Below are positions 10,392-21,560 of a stretch of 64,000 nt of DNA, one piece after another. The stretch covers positions 558,001-622,000 of the forward strand of contig CM059191.1 in assembly GCA_030323885.1 (NCBI GenBank). The letters run 5' to 3'. The notes below the pieces were generated by a model, which was given only the letters and a program-made list of their open reading frames with translations, did no database searches and was not told where the DNA came from. The position numbers and the translations under genes are program-made. Numbering within the stretch: position 1 is the first letter of the stretch; each line of letters opens with the position of its first letter. The stretch is from Branchipolynoe longqiensis (taxonomy: Eukaryota; Annelida; Polychaeta; Phyllodocida; Polynoidae).

Positions 10392-10783
10392 TCTAGTGTA
10401 GTTAGTTATGTGAGTTTATGAATTATAATGTTGGGGTGGGGTTCGTAATAATACACTGGACCAGCTGTGACCAGTGAAGCAGTGGGACCAATCCCAGTGC
10501 ATTTAGGTCTTAAACTAAAATTGTTTATTTGGACTGTCTCTGTCACTGTATATGGTTGACTGGAAATAACAGAGGAACAGCAACAAATAAAAAAAAGGGG
10601 GGGGGGGAGAACAAAGGCTGAGGGTTTGGTGGTCTGTCACTTACGGTATGGTGAAGCCATGGAACATACTTTACTCTAACTGCATAAGGGCCTGCAAATA
10701 AATAAACTTAACAAACTAAACTCACCAACAAACTGAACGAAGTTTGTTTTCAATCCCTTGGGAGCTAGCTTTTCCTATTTGGA
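10392..10783. other. Unassigned sequence
   Basis: No gene or family recognised; contains a short A/G homopolymer run near 10590-10610. Confidence 0.4.
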
Positions 10784-11981
10784 CGGTCACACCTTTAGTT
10801 GTAGAGAAGCCCCCGATCACACCTTTAGTTGTAGAGGAGCCCCCCGATCACACCTTTAGTTGTAGAGAAGCCCCCCCCCCCGGTCACACCTTTAGTTGTA
10901 GAGAAGCCCCCCCCATGTCACATCTTTAGTTGTAGAGAAGCCCCCCTGGTCACACCTTTAGTTGTAGAGAAGCCCTCCCAGGTCACACCTTTAGTTGTAA
11001 AGAAGCCCCCCCCCAGACACACCTTTAGTTGTAGAGAAGCCCCCCCCCGGTCACACCTTTAGTTGTAGAGAAGCCCCCCCGGTCACACCTTTAGTTGTAG
11101 AGAAGCCCCCCCAGGTGATACCTTTAGTTGTAGAGAAGCCCACCTGGTCACACCTTTAGTTGTAGAGAAGCCCCCCCATGTCACACCTTTAGTTGTAGAG
11201 AAGCCCCCACCCCCAGGTCACACCTTTTGTTGTAGAGAAACCCCCGGTCACACCTTTAGTTGTAGAGAAGCCCCCCCCAGGTCACACATTTAGTTGTAGA
11301 GACCCCCCCGTTCATGCCTTTAGTTGTAGAGAATCCCCCCAGGTCACTCTTTAGTTGTAGAGAAGCCCCCCAGTCACACCTTTAGTTGTAGAAGCCACCC
11401 CCCAGGTCACACCTTTAGTTGTAGAGAAACCCCCGGTCACACCTTTAGTTCCCTCTCCCTCTCTAACTGGACTTACCTTTTGTTGTAGAGAATGTGCATG
11501 TCAATAATTATAGTTGTAGAGAAGCCCCCACGTCACACCTTTAGTTGTAGAGAACCCCCCCACAGGTCACACCTGTTGTTGTAGAGAAACCCCCGTCACA
11601 CCATTAGTTGTAGAGAAGCCCCCCCTCCCCCCCACGTCACACATTTTGTTGTAGAGAAGCCCACCCGGTCAAACCTTTAGTTGTAGAGAATCCCCCCTGG
11701 TCACACCTTTAGTTGTAGAGAAGCCCCCGGGTCACACCTTTAGTTGTAGAGAACCCCCCCCCCCCCCCAACCCCCCCGGTCCCACCTTTAGTTGTAGAGC
11801 AGCCCCCCCACCCAGTCACACATTTAGTTGTAGAGAAGCCCCCCAGGTCACACCTTTAGTTGTAGAGAAGCCCCCCAGTCACACCTTTAGTTGTAGAGAA
11901 GCCCCCGCCAGGTCACACCTTTAGTTGTAGAGAAGTCCCACCTCCCTCGTCACACCTTTAGTTGTAGAAAGCCCCCCCCCC
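10784..11981 (+). repeat. 31-34 bp minisatellite with variable C run
   Basis: About 37 units of GGTCACACCTTTAGTTGTAG then AGAAGCC and a C run of 4 to 13. Length variation is almost entirely in the C run. A divergent stretch at about 11450-11520 interrupts the array. Confidence 0.95.
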
Positions 11982-12176
11982 ACCAAGTATGGACGCTCCC
12001 CAGTGCACCTAATCTGATTATCTACCTGCCGAGGAGTATTTGGGGATTAAGCTAAGTGTACAAAGGTCTCGCAACACAGAATGCACTTTGGTATGTACCC
12101 GTTTAGAAAACCACTATCCATAATCAGTCTGTAGCAAAAATTAATTATAGCATTACAACAAAGGAAGAAAAAAGAA

Positions 12177-12178
<2 letters not shown>

Positions 12179-12211
<33 letters not shown>
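12179..12211 (+). repeat. (TA)n microsatellite
   Basis: Sixteen or so TA dinucleotides directly preceding the dispersed repeat at 12211. Confidence 0.95.
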
Positions 12212-12215
<4 letters not shown>

Positions 12216-12385
12216 GATAGTGATAAACTCTTTATTGCATGCAATAAGCTCTGTATTGTCCTCCCCCCCCCCCCCCCCCCCCCACACACACACACAAACA
12301 CACCCTGGTGGGGGTGGGGGTGGGATACCGGCATGCACCTCTCCACCGCCCTGTGCGGGGCGTGACACTACTCGCCTGGAATATA
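12211..12385 (+). mobile_element. Dispersed repeat R1 (GGATAGTGATAAA family)
   Basis: Starts ATGGATAGTGATAAACTC, then GCAATAAGCTCTGTATTGT, a long C run with CACACA, a G-rich block, and GGCATGCACCTCTCC. Related copies lie at 51200-51370 (minus) and 60235-60390 (plus). Two of the three directly follow a TA microsatellite. Class unknown; no terminal repeats seen. Confidence 0.65.
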
Positions 12386-12999
12386 CTGCGTATATACTTG
12401 TATATACGGGTGTAGGGTGCATCAGGTTGGGAGCCGTTGTGGGCTCCGGTAGAGATAGGTGCGATCCGTCAGGTTAACGGCTGGTTCGGGCGGGAGAGTT
12501 GAGATGCCCTAGTCGGTGCCACCATCGAGATCGGCAGGTTCTAGTTCAATCCGCATCTGGGTCCCCTTCTGCCTTGGCCTTGGTTTGGCTTGTCACTGCC
12601 CGCCCGTCCAGCACCATAGCCACTTATCGGTGCCCGCTCGTCTTGGTTTAAACAATTTTTTTTTTACTGACACCGGCAACTTCAACCAGACACCGACCTG
12701 GCTACAGGAAGGGTAGTATTATTATTACTATTTGGTATTGCTGCCTGAACTCTAAGGACTGTATTGATGTTAATGTTTTGTACTGGGCTGCCAGAAGGTT
12801 CTGTCGACGTGTGTCGGACATGTTGTTATGCCGGTGTCGGTGGGGCGTTACAGGCGAGGCCGGGACACAGCTGGGTGGAGTTTGAGTGTTAGTATTGCTT
12901 AAATACATTCACGGTGCTTTGCTATACTGACATTACTTACAAAGGCCGTTAAACAAGTCGGCTCCTCCAGCACCCGAATCATTTCTTGGTGCGCGCTCT
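12386..12999. other. Unassigned, possible leader of the gag-like copy
   Basis: No ORF recognised. It lies immediately upstream of the broken gag-like ORF and may be part of the same element. Confidence 0.35.
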
Positions 13000-13436
13000 A
13001 TGTCCCACTGCTTCTGTGGGGTGTGTGGAGCCATTCATAAAGGACCCGTGAATGAGAAGTGCACGGCTGTGCCTAAAAGGGTTACACAGCTGTTACATGC
13101 TCTCATACCATGGCGAGCGGGTCGGCAGCAGTCAAGGCGGAGGCGACGGTATCTGGTAAGTCGACGGGGGACAACGGCAGGAGCGAGGTCTCTGATGACG
13201 AGGAGGAGCTTTTGGAAGAGGTGAAGGCATTGGAGAAGAAGAAGAGGATGACGCCATTGTGGTCAAGGAAGTCTACGCTAGTGGAGGACATGGCCAGCAT
13301 GAAGTTGGAGGCTTCATCATGCAGTGCTTCGTGCAGCAGGACGAGGTCGCGTGAGCGTCATCGGCACTGGCACTGCCAGTACTCTTCGCCCAGTTCGTCA
13401 GATGACTGCATTAATAGTAGGGAGCATCATAAGTGA
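13000..13436 (+). pseudogene. Broken paralogue of the small gag-like ORF
   Basis: The first frame (from 13000) gives an N-terminus with Cys6, Cys9, His13, Pro16-Val17-Asn18 and Cys21, identical in spacing to the ORF at 7360-7755; Cys24 of that ORF is not conserved. The acidic and Lys/Glu-rich segment (DDEEELLEEV, then KKKRM) that should follow lies in a different frame (ORF from 13110), so there is a frameshift between about 13060 and 13190. After the charged segment comes a Ser/Arg-rich tail (SRTRSRERHRH). Function unknown. Being repeated and decayed argues for a retroelement gene, probably Gag-like, rather than a host gene. Confidence 0.45.
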
Positions 13437-13492
13437 AGTAAGTGGAATCTGCGGCGGTTCACGGAGGACCACAAAAATGTGAGGAAGTTGAA

Positions 13493-13790
13493 TCCTAAGG
13501 TCATATCTGGACGGCTACCCACTTGTGACAGTGCGCACTCATGGTGACTTTATAGTGCTGCCACACTGGAAGACCAGGCTGCCAGCACCATGACCCGATA
13601 TCCCACACAGTCACATTATCCTGGCATTGTGCTAACTAGTCCTTGACCTATCCTATTAATGCCGAGCACCAGGCTAGGTAGCGACAGGTATCAATTTTAA
13701 AAGTCATCGGTTTGACTCGCTTGGGATTCGAACTCCCGACCTTCCGCATGGGAAGCCTGTGCTCTACCTATCCGACCACCGCTTCCGGTG
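13493..13790 (-). mobile_element. SINE-1, head type II
   Basis: Body and tail as in the family; B box (reverse complement) GAGTTCGAATCCC at about 13730; head ending CCGGAAGCGGTGG. Confidence 0.85.
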
Positions 13791-13800
13791 CATACTACTA

Positions 13801-14140
13801 CACTGGGATGGCGCAAGGACTGGTTGACTCAATGTCCGCATACCATGACTGAGTGGGATATGCCATGCTACCCCAGTAGAGGTGGGGGGGGGGGCACAGG
13901 GAATCAAACCACCAACCTTCAGATTAGGAGTCCAACCTAGAAAAAAGTCTGAAACTCTAACCACTCTACCACAGAGAATACCACAATAATGTGACTGAGT
14001 GGGAAATGAGATCATGTTGCCAGCGCCCTAGTTTCCCAGTGGGGCAGCACTATACATGTCGCCATGATTGAGCACTGTCACAAGTCGGTACCTGGGCTCA
14101 TATGACCTTAGATGTTGCTAGGACGTAAAACAACAAAGAA
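13801..14140 (+). mobile_element. SINE-1 body interrupted by an inverted tRNA-like head
   Basis: SINE-1 body pieces at 13801-13884 and 13986-14140 (ending ACGTAAAACAACAAAG) flank a minus-strand tRNA-like segment, whose reverse complement reads GTGGTAGAGTGGTTAGAG and later GGTTTGATTCCC. This looks like one SINE inserted into another, or a mosaic. Confidence 0.6.
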
Positions 14141-14274
14141 ACAAACTAGAGCAGAAATATGAGAAGCCTGAGTGTGGTTCCCGCATAAAATAGATGATCC
14201 TTCTAGACTAACACCTGTCTTCACCGTGATCCGCAATCTCCTGCCATGAGCCAACAATTAAACAAAAAGAAGTA

Positions 14275-14605
14275 AAGTCTAGCTTGTTTGATTTAACGAT
14301 GTCTCTAGAGCACATTGATTTTTATCATCGGTTAACGGACGTAAAACATATGGTCATTCTGACATATTTCTCTGGATGAAACCTGCTGCCGCCAAATAGG
14401 CTACTCTTTCCGATAACCATCAAGGGGTCTTTTATATGCACTTTCCCACAGACAGGATATCAAACACCACAGCCTTTGATGAACCAGTTGTGGACAACTG
14501 GTTGGAATGGAAAATAGCCCAAACTGCAAATGTGTCCACTGAGCAGGATCGATAGGATGACCTACACCTTCACAGGTGGACACTCTACCACCTGAACTAC
14601 GTCAT
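14275..14605 (-). mobile_element. SINE-2 (mollusc type), near complete
   Basis: The reverse complement carries the tRNA-like head GTTCAGGTGGTAGAGTGTCC, then GGGCTATTTTCCATTCCAAC, GTGGGAAAGTGCATATAAAA and AATCAATGTGCTCTAGAGAC. I recognise this from mollusc genomes as a widespread tRNA-derived SINE with a conserved central domain. Other copies: 18164, 49757, 61078. Confidence 0.85.
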
Positions 14606-14672
14606 AAGTATGTACCCATCCTGATATGACCTTAGTTGTTGCCTAGATGTAAAACAACCAACCAACCAACAT
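14606..14672 (+). mobile_element. SINE-1 tail fragment
   Basis: TATGTACCCATCCTGATATG ACCTTAG and a GTAAAACAACCAACC end abut the SINE-2 head without a gap. Confidence 0.6.
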
Positions 14673-14785
14673 CAAAAGACACAAAGACATCATTGAATCG
14701 AGTAACATATTCTCTGGGCAGGAATATTTGCCTTTCCTGAGTAAATAAACAAAGCAAATTGTGTTGCAAGTGAGGAAGAAGTGCA

Positions 14786-15620
14786 GGGCCCGTATGCATG
14801 GAGCAGTGTTAGCGGCGTGTGGTGTTATCCCTCTAACACTGGGTAGCTACCACCGGTTATCGGCGGCGTCGAGAACTATGTCATGCCGTATGCATGGGCG
14901 CTTAAACGGTGAGTATTAGCTAAACATGAATGTATTCCCGGCGAGCACCGCTACTTCACAATATCGCCGCCGATTCGGCGGCCCGGAACCAGCAGCCTTC
15001 TTAGAGTGAGCCTGTTGCCGGCGAGCATGGCTATTTGTTTACTTTACATTCGTCGATTCGACAATGTTAATATCACCGCCTCTGCAGCGGCAGCGTTAAT
15101 ATTGCTTCGAATTTATGGCTAATTTGCTGAAATTTCACTTATTGCGTATGTAATTCTGTTAAATATGATAGCATTGAATAGATTTTGGCTTAATATATTG
15201 CTGGCGATGCGGCGGCGGCGGCGGCGATATGTCTTTTGTTGATATGCGACAGTATGGATATCGACGTCGAAGCGGCGACGGCGATTTGTTTACTTTACAT
15301 TCGCCAATTCGACAATATTAATATCACCGCATCAGCGTTAATATTTCTTCGAATTTAGGGTTAATTTGATGAAATTTCACTTATTGCATATTTAATTCTG
15401 TCAAATATGATAGCATTGAATAGATTTGGGGTCCATCCTGACACTAACCTAACACTAACACCACTGTAAACCTGCTATGAGCAGGGGTTAGAATTTCTGA
15501 GTTTAAACGCGCAGTGTTTGTCTAACACTGCTCCATGCATATCAACTTTTCGGGGCTAAACCAGAAATCCCGTCCTGACCGTGGTTTGCTTCGCTAACAC
15601 CACTCCATACATACGGGCCC
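14786..15620. mobile_element. GGGGCC-ended foldback element C1
   Basis: The left end GGGCCCGTATGCATGGAGCA matches the inverted right end (GGGCCCGTATGTATGGAGTG when reverse complemented). The interior holds two minus-oriented copies (about 15040-15192 and 15285-15431) of a module with CAAATCTATTCAATGCTATC, a CAATAAGTGAAATTTC core, and CCG-rich triplet blocks. No ORF. Abuts element C2 with 2-3 bp between. Confidence 0.7.
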
Positions 15621-15622
15621 AC

Positions 15623-16557
15623 TGGGGCCATATGCAGGAGTCAGTGTTACCGAGCCAAAACGCGTTTATACGGGATTTCTGGTTTAGCGCCGAAAAGTCA
15701 GTATGCGGGAGGCGGTGTTACGCTAACACCGCACGTTTAAGGTCTGCAACACTAACCCCGTTTCATAGGACGTTTAAGGGCGGTGTTAGCATAAGGTTGT
15801 GCCCAAATCTATTCAATGCTGTCATATTTAACAGAATTACATACACAATAAGTGAAATTTGACCAATTTAACCCTAAATTCGAACCGTTATTAACGCTGC
15901 CGCCGCATTGGCAGCGATATTCATAGTGTCGAATCGACAAATGTAAAGTAAACAAATCGCCGCCGCCGCCGCCGCCGCCGAATCGGCGGCTATATATTAG
16001 CCCCAAATCTATTCAATGCTATCATATTTAACAGAATTACATATGCAATAAGTGAAATTTCATTAAATTAACCCTAAATTTGAAGCAATATTAATGCTGC
16101 CGCCGTGTCGGCGGCAATATTAATATTGTTGAATCGACGAATGTAAAGTAAACAAATCGCCGCCGCCGCCGCCGCCACCGCCGCCACCGCCGTGTCGACG
16201 TCTATATCCATACTGGCCGCAGCTGCTGCATCGGCGGCAATGTATTAGGCCCAAATCTATTCAATGCTATCATATTTAACAGAATTACATACGCAATAAG
16301 TGACATTTCATTAAATTAACCTTAAATCCGAAGCAATATTAACGCTGCCGGCGCATTGGCGGCGATATTAATATTGTCAAATTGGGTACAGGCGCAGAGG
16401 GATTTCCCAATCTATAAATACATTCACGTTTAGCTAACACTCACCGTTTAGGCGCCTCTGCATACGGCGTGACATACTTCGCGCAGGCAGTGATAGCTAA
16501 ACGCGTTTACCACCTAACACCAACCGGTGCTATCACCGACTCCTGCATATGGCCCCA
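15623..16557. mobile_element. GGGGCC-ended foldback element C2
   Basis: The left end TGGGGCCATATGCAGGAGTC matches the right end inverted (TGGGGCCATATGCAGGAGTC). Inside are three plus-oriented copies of the module (from about 15802, 16001 and 16248), with long (GCC)n runs at 15958-15980 and 16158-16192. C1 and C2 carry the module in opposite orientation, so the pair forms one large inverted structure. No ORF. Confidence 0.75.
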
Positions 16558-16750
16558 GGAGTATAAAGTGTTGAAACCACATCGGAATAAATATATTAAA
16601 TTATACAACACAAGTACTTATTTAATATAAATAACTTGCATGCAAAGTGGGAAATTGGAATTTGTGGATATACCCGTCTTCAAATGATCTTTGGCTTCGG
16701 TAGAAGGTAAAACCCCAATAACCAACCCATACCGTGCGTGGGTTTGTGGG

Positions 16751-17053
16751 TTGGTTGGTTATTTTACGTCCTGGCAACATGTAAGGTCATATCAGGATGG
16801 GTACCAACTTGTGACAGTGCACACTCATTGCGACTTTATAGTGCTGCCCCACTGGAAAATCAGGCCACCAGCACCATGACCCAATATCCCACTGAGCTAA
16901 CCAGTCCTTGCCCTATCCTATTAATACCAAGCGCCAGGCTAGAGAGTGACAAATACACATTTTAAAGTCATTGGTTTGACTCGACCGGGAGCCGACCTCC
17001 CGACCTACCACGCGCGAGGCCCGCGCTCTGTCGATTCGGCCACCGAGTCCTGT
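16751..17053 (-). mobile_element. SINE-1, head type II
   Basis: Full body with tail at the low-coordinate end (ACGTCCTGGCAACATGTAAG) and head GGTGGCCGAATCGACAGAGC on the reverse strand. Confidence 0.85.
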
Positions 17054-17393
17054 GTGTTTGGTGGGATTTGTTCTAGGATTTGTTAGCTCAGTGCGAGTCT
17101 GACTCCATGTTTGTTGGCGCCGACTTGTCCAGTTTATTCACCCCGCCGTCCTTGAAGTGGACATAGCACGTGATCTTAGAGTAAGGGACAGTCTCCGAGG
17201 CAGGAGATATAGAGGACCATGTACACTACGCGACAATCCATCCTGCTTCACTCCCTTTCATCGGGGGGTCAGGAATCTCGTTTCCAAATTCCAAGGGGAA
17301 ATTGACCAAGAGATCTTTTGCATAATATTATTTTTACGCAGCGAATCGCGACCCGCAGCAGTAGTTCTGGCCACTGCCACCAGAGGGAAATCT
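17054..17393. other. Unassigned sequence
   Basis: No gene recognised. An open frame at 17157-17543 runs into the GTCATT microsatellite and is not supported. Confidence 0.4.
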
Positions 17394-17514
17394 TTTGTCA
17401 TTGTCATTGTCATTGTCATTGGCATTGTCATTGGCATTGGCACTGTCACTGTCACTGTCATTGTGACAGTCACTTTAATTGTGACGGTCACTGTCACTGT
17501 TGGTATCGTTATCG
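17394..17514 (+). repeat. GTCATT/GTCACT hexamer array
   Basis: About twenty hexamers of GTCATT, GGCATT and GTCACT; open in several frames only because of its period. Confidence 0.9.
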
Positions 17515-17522
17515 TTTTTAGT

Positions 17523-17742
17523 TTCTGCCAAGTTCTGAGATAAATACATCGTTAATGGTGTAAGAGTTTTAGCAAGCATGCCAAACTAATTTTCAAATTT
17601 TTGCATTTCAAATATCTCAGAAGGTAATCATTTAAATTAAAAGTTACTTCAAACTAAAGTAATGTAGATTATAACAATCAATTTAATATATTTATTTCAG
17701 AAAAATTACAGAAAGTCAAAACCATCGGTCTATGCAACTTTA
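17523..17742 (+). mobile_element. TTAA MITE, right half
   Basis: From about 17557 it follows the family (AGCAAGCATGCCAAACTAAT, TTACTTCAAACTAAAGTAAT) to the end CTATGCAACTTTAA. The preceding TTCTGAGATAAATA is an inverted scrap of the same family. Confidence 0.7.
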
Positions 17743-18163
17743 ACATTTATTATTACTAAGATTTGGAAATGACTGGTTGGCTCAGTGTGAGGATAATATG
17801 GCTGAGTGAGGCTTCATGGTGTTCAAGTGGAAAAGCGCTATCTCGCTGCCACAAACTGGTGCCCGCTTTGAAAGATTTAAACATCTGAGATCTCAATTTG
17901 AAGATCAGGCAATTTAATGTAGACATCAGCACCTTAAATATCAGCCATCGTAATTGAAATTTGGACGGCAACAATTTGATTCTGCAACAATTTGAATCGT
18001 CAACACTTTGAATCTTCAATTTAAAATCTGGGATTCAAATTTTTATGACAATTCAACTTTTAGTCAGCTAAACTTTGGGAAAGATGTGGGAGGGGTTGTT
18101 GTTGTTGTTGTGGTTTCTGGGAAGCGACTAAGCCGACAGGCGTATTGGGGCAGGGGTGTTCTG
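17743..18163. other. Mostly unassigned; SINE-1 scrap
   Basis: GACTGGTTGGCTCAGTGTGA near 17770 is a degraded piece of SINE-1 body. A (GTT)n run sits at 18096-18112. The rest is AT-rich and unrecognised. Confidence 0.4.
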
Positions 18164-18440
18164 CTTGGAATCATTCCTAACTCCCGATTGACGCGGTTCC
18201 ATCTAGAATGCCAACCAGTGGTCCACAATTGGTTCATCAAAGACTGTGGTATGTGTCATCCTGTCTGTGGGAAAGTGCATATAAAACACCCCTTACTGCT
18301 TATTGGAAAGAGGAGCCTATGTGTCGGCAGTGGGTTTCCTCCACAGAAATATGTCAGAATGACCATATGTTTGAAGTCAAATAGCCGATAATAAAAATCA
18401 ATGTGTTTGCTCTAGAGGCATCATTAAATAAAACAAACTT
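18164..18440 (+). mobile_element. SINE-2, 5'-degraded
   Basis: CAACCAGTGGTCCACAATTG, GTGGGAAAGTGCATATAAAA and TCTAGAGGCATCATTAAATA identify the family. A second tail fragment (TCTAGAGGCATCGTTAAATA) lies at 18630-18662. Confidence 0.8.
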
Positions 18441-18810
18441 TCCTTTTCACTCTGAATGGCCTATGTGCGGTTGCGGATAGTTATATATATATATCCTGTG
18501 TCGTGTAAGTATCATGTATTGTATATTTATTTATGTATAACCACCTGACTGTTGGCTTTCAATTGAAGACCTTAAATGGGCACATACTTATAAATAGTGT
18601 GTCAAAAGGTGGGAAGGCCACCTGGTGTCTAGAGGCATCGTTAAATAAAACAAGCTTTACTTCTGTGTCCCTCTAGAATGTCGTGGAGTGTGGGGCGGGC
18701 ATCACAGTGAACGACATGACCACGGATGAATGAGTGACAGCGGGACCATGGACTGAGGAGGCAGGCTTGAAAGGTGGGAGTGTGGGGAGTGGGGGGCGGT
18801 GGATCGGCCA

Positions 18811-18904
18811 CGGTCACGTGAACACGAGCGTCTCACGTGAAGCAGGCGGTCACATGACATCATCAAAGAACCAGGTCACCGGAAGTGCCTCTCCCTCCTT
18901 CCGG
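18811..18904. promoter_or_regulatory. Cluster of E-box and ETS-like words
   Basis: Two perfect TCACGTGA palindromes (18814-18821, 18833-18840) and a TCACATGA (18850-18857), then CCGGAAGT (18879-18886) and CTTCCGG (18898-18904), in under 100 bp. TCACGTGA is the MiT/TFE-type E-box and CCGGAAGT the ETS consensus, both typical of animal promoters. No transcription unit was found downstream; the 39-bp satellite begins at 18939. Function is inference only. Confidence 0.3.
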
Positions 18905-18938
18905 TAAGCGACCCTTGCGGACACCCAGTGTACAAACA

Positions 18939-20318
18939 ACTAGCTGAATTAACCAGCATTAACACTATTTATATAAGACTAGCTGAATTAACCAGCATTA
19001 ACACTATTTATATAAGACTAGCTGCATTAACCAGCATTAACACTATTTATATAAGACTAGCTGCATTAACCAGCATTAACACTATTTATATAAGACTAGC
19101 TGAATTAACCAGCATTAACACTATTTATATAAGACTAGCTGCATTAACCAGCATTAACACTATTTATATAAGACTAGCTGAATTAACCAGCATTAACACT
19201 ATTTATATAAGACTAGCTGCATTAACCAGCATTAACACTATTTATATAAGACTAGCTGCATTAACCAGCATTAACACTATTTATATAAGACTAGCTGCAT
19301 TAACCAGCATTAACACTATTTATATAAGACTAGCTGAATTAACCAGCATTAACACTATTTATATAAGACTAGCTGCATTAACCAGCATTAACACTATTTA
19401 TATAAGACTAGCTGCATTAACCAGCATTAACACTATTTATATAAGACTAGCTGCATTAACCAGCATTAACACTATTTATATAAGACTAGCTGAATTAACC
19501 AGCATTAACACTATTTATATAAGACTAACTGATACCAGCATTAATAAGACTAGCTGCATTAACCAGCATTAACACTATTTATATAAGACTAGCTGCATTA
19601 ACCAGCATTAACACTATTTATATAAGACTAGTGATTAACAGCATTAACATATTTATATAAGACTAGCTGCATAACCAGCAAACACTTTTATATAAGATAG
19701 CTGAAAAATAAGACTAGCTGCATTAACCAGCATTAACACTATTTATATAAGACTAGCTGCATTAACCAGCATTAACACTATTTATATAAGACTAGCTGCA
19801 TTAACCAGCATTAACACTATTTATATAAGACTAGCTGCATTAACCAGCATTAACACTATTTATATAAGACTAGCTGAATTAACCAGCATTAACACTATTT
19901 ATATAAGACTAGCTGCATTAACCAGCATTAACACTATTTATATAAGACTAGCTGCATTAACCAGCATTAACACTATTTATATAAGACTAGCTGCATTAAC
20001 CAGCATTAACACTATTTATATAAGACTAGCTGCATTAACCAGCATTAACACTATTTATATAAGACTAGCTGCATTAACCAGCATTAACACTATTTATATA
20101 AGACTAGCTGAATTAACCAGCATTAACACTATTTATATAAGACTAGCTGCATTAACCAGCATTAACACTATTTATATAAGACTAGCTGCATTAACCAGCA
20201 TTAACACTATTTATATAAGACTAGCTGCATTAACCAGCATTAACACTATTTATATAAGACTAGCTGCATTAACCAGCATTAAAAAAAAAAACAAAACAAA
20301 AAAAAAAACAAAACAAAA

Positions 20319-20362
<44 letters not shown>

Positions 20363-21386
20363 AAAAAAAAAACAAAACAAAAAAAAAAAAAAAAAAAAAC
20401 AAAATTACCACTATTTATATAAGACTAGCTGAATTAACCAGCATTAACACTATTTATATAAGACTAGCTGCATTAACCAGCATTAACACTATTTATATAA
20501 GACTAGCTGCATTAACCAGCATTAACACTATTTATATAAGACTAGCTGCATTAACCAGCATTAACACTATTTATATAAGACTAGCTGCATTAACCAGCAT
20601 TAACACTATTTATATAAGACTAGCTGCATTAACCAGCATTAACACTATTTATATAAGACTAGCTGCATTAACCAGCATTAACACTATTTATATAAGACTA
20701 GCTGCATTAACCAGCATTAACACTATTTATATAAGACTAGCTGCATTAACCAGCATTAACACTATTTATATAAGACTAGCTGCATTAACCAGCATTAACA
20801 CTATTTATATAAGACTAGCTGCATTAACCAGCATTAACACTATTTATATAAGACTAGCAATTAACCAGCATTAACACTATTTATATAAGACTAGCTGCAT
20901 TAACCAGCATTAACACTATTTATAGAAGACTAGCTGCATTAACCAGCATTAACACTATTTATATAAGACTAGCTGCATTAACCAGCATTAACACTATTTA
21001 TATAAGACTAGCTGCATTAACCAGCATTAACACTATTTATATAAGACTAGCTGCATTAACCAGCATTAACACTATTTATAGAAGACTAGCTGAATTAACC
21101 AGCATTAACACTATTTATATAAGACTAGCTGCATTAACCAGCATTAACACTATTTATAGAAGACTACCTGCATTAACCAGCATTAACACTATTTATATAA
21201 GACTAGCTGCATTAACCAGCATTAACACTATTTATATAAGACTAGCTGAATTAACCAGCATTAAACCTATTTATATAAGACTAGCTGCATTAACCAGCAT
21301 TAACACTATTTATATAAGACTAGCTGAATTAACCAGCATTAACACTATTTATATAAGACTAGCTGCATTAACCAGCATTAACATTT
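18939..21386 (+). repeat. 39-bp satellite array, about 60 units
   Basis: The unit contains CTAGCTGCATTAACCAGC then ATTAACACTATTTATATAAGA. Units are almost identical apart from a CTGCATT/CTGAATT alternation and rare TATAGAAGA variants, so the array is young. The unit is 13 codons long and keeps a plus-strand frame open from 18928 to 19572; this is not evidence for a protein. A stretch at about 19520-19720 is full of small deletions, as in uncorrected long reads. Confidence 0.95.
20279..20405 (+). repeat. A-rich block inside the 39-bp satellite
   Basis: About 125 bp of A with scattered C, replacing satellite sequence between ACCAGCATTAA and TTACCACTATTTATA. Could be a poly(A) insertion or a sequencing/assembly artefact. 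Confidence 0.9.
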
Positions 21387-21390
21387 TATA

Positions 21391-21560
21391 TTGCTGCCCC
21401 ACTGATATACCATGCCGGCAGCACCATGAACTGATACCACACTCATGTTATCACATTATGCTCATGCTGTCCCAACCAATCGCTATTCTATTCTAGTAAT
21501 TTGAAGCTTTGTCCTGATCTGACCTTAGATGTTGGCAGAACGTAAAACCCGAACAAAGAC
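21391..21560 (-). mobile_element. SINE-1 fragment, rearranged
   Basis: CTGCCCCACTGATATACCATG and CACATTATGCTCATGCTG are degraded minus-strand body, joined to a plus-strand tail scrap (TGACCTTAGATGTTGGCAGA). Confidence 0.55.

Noticed and set aside
18928..19572. 214-codon open frame with a perfect 13-residue repeat
   Set aside because: It is the 39-bp satellite read in frame. The array continues far beyond the frame, and no promoter, splice or codon-bias evidence supports translation.
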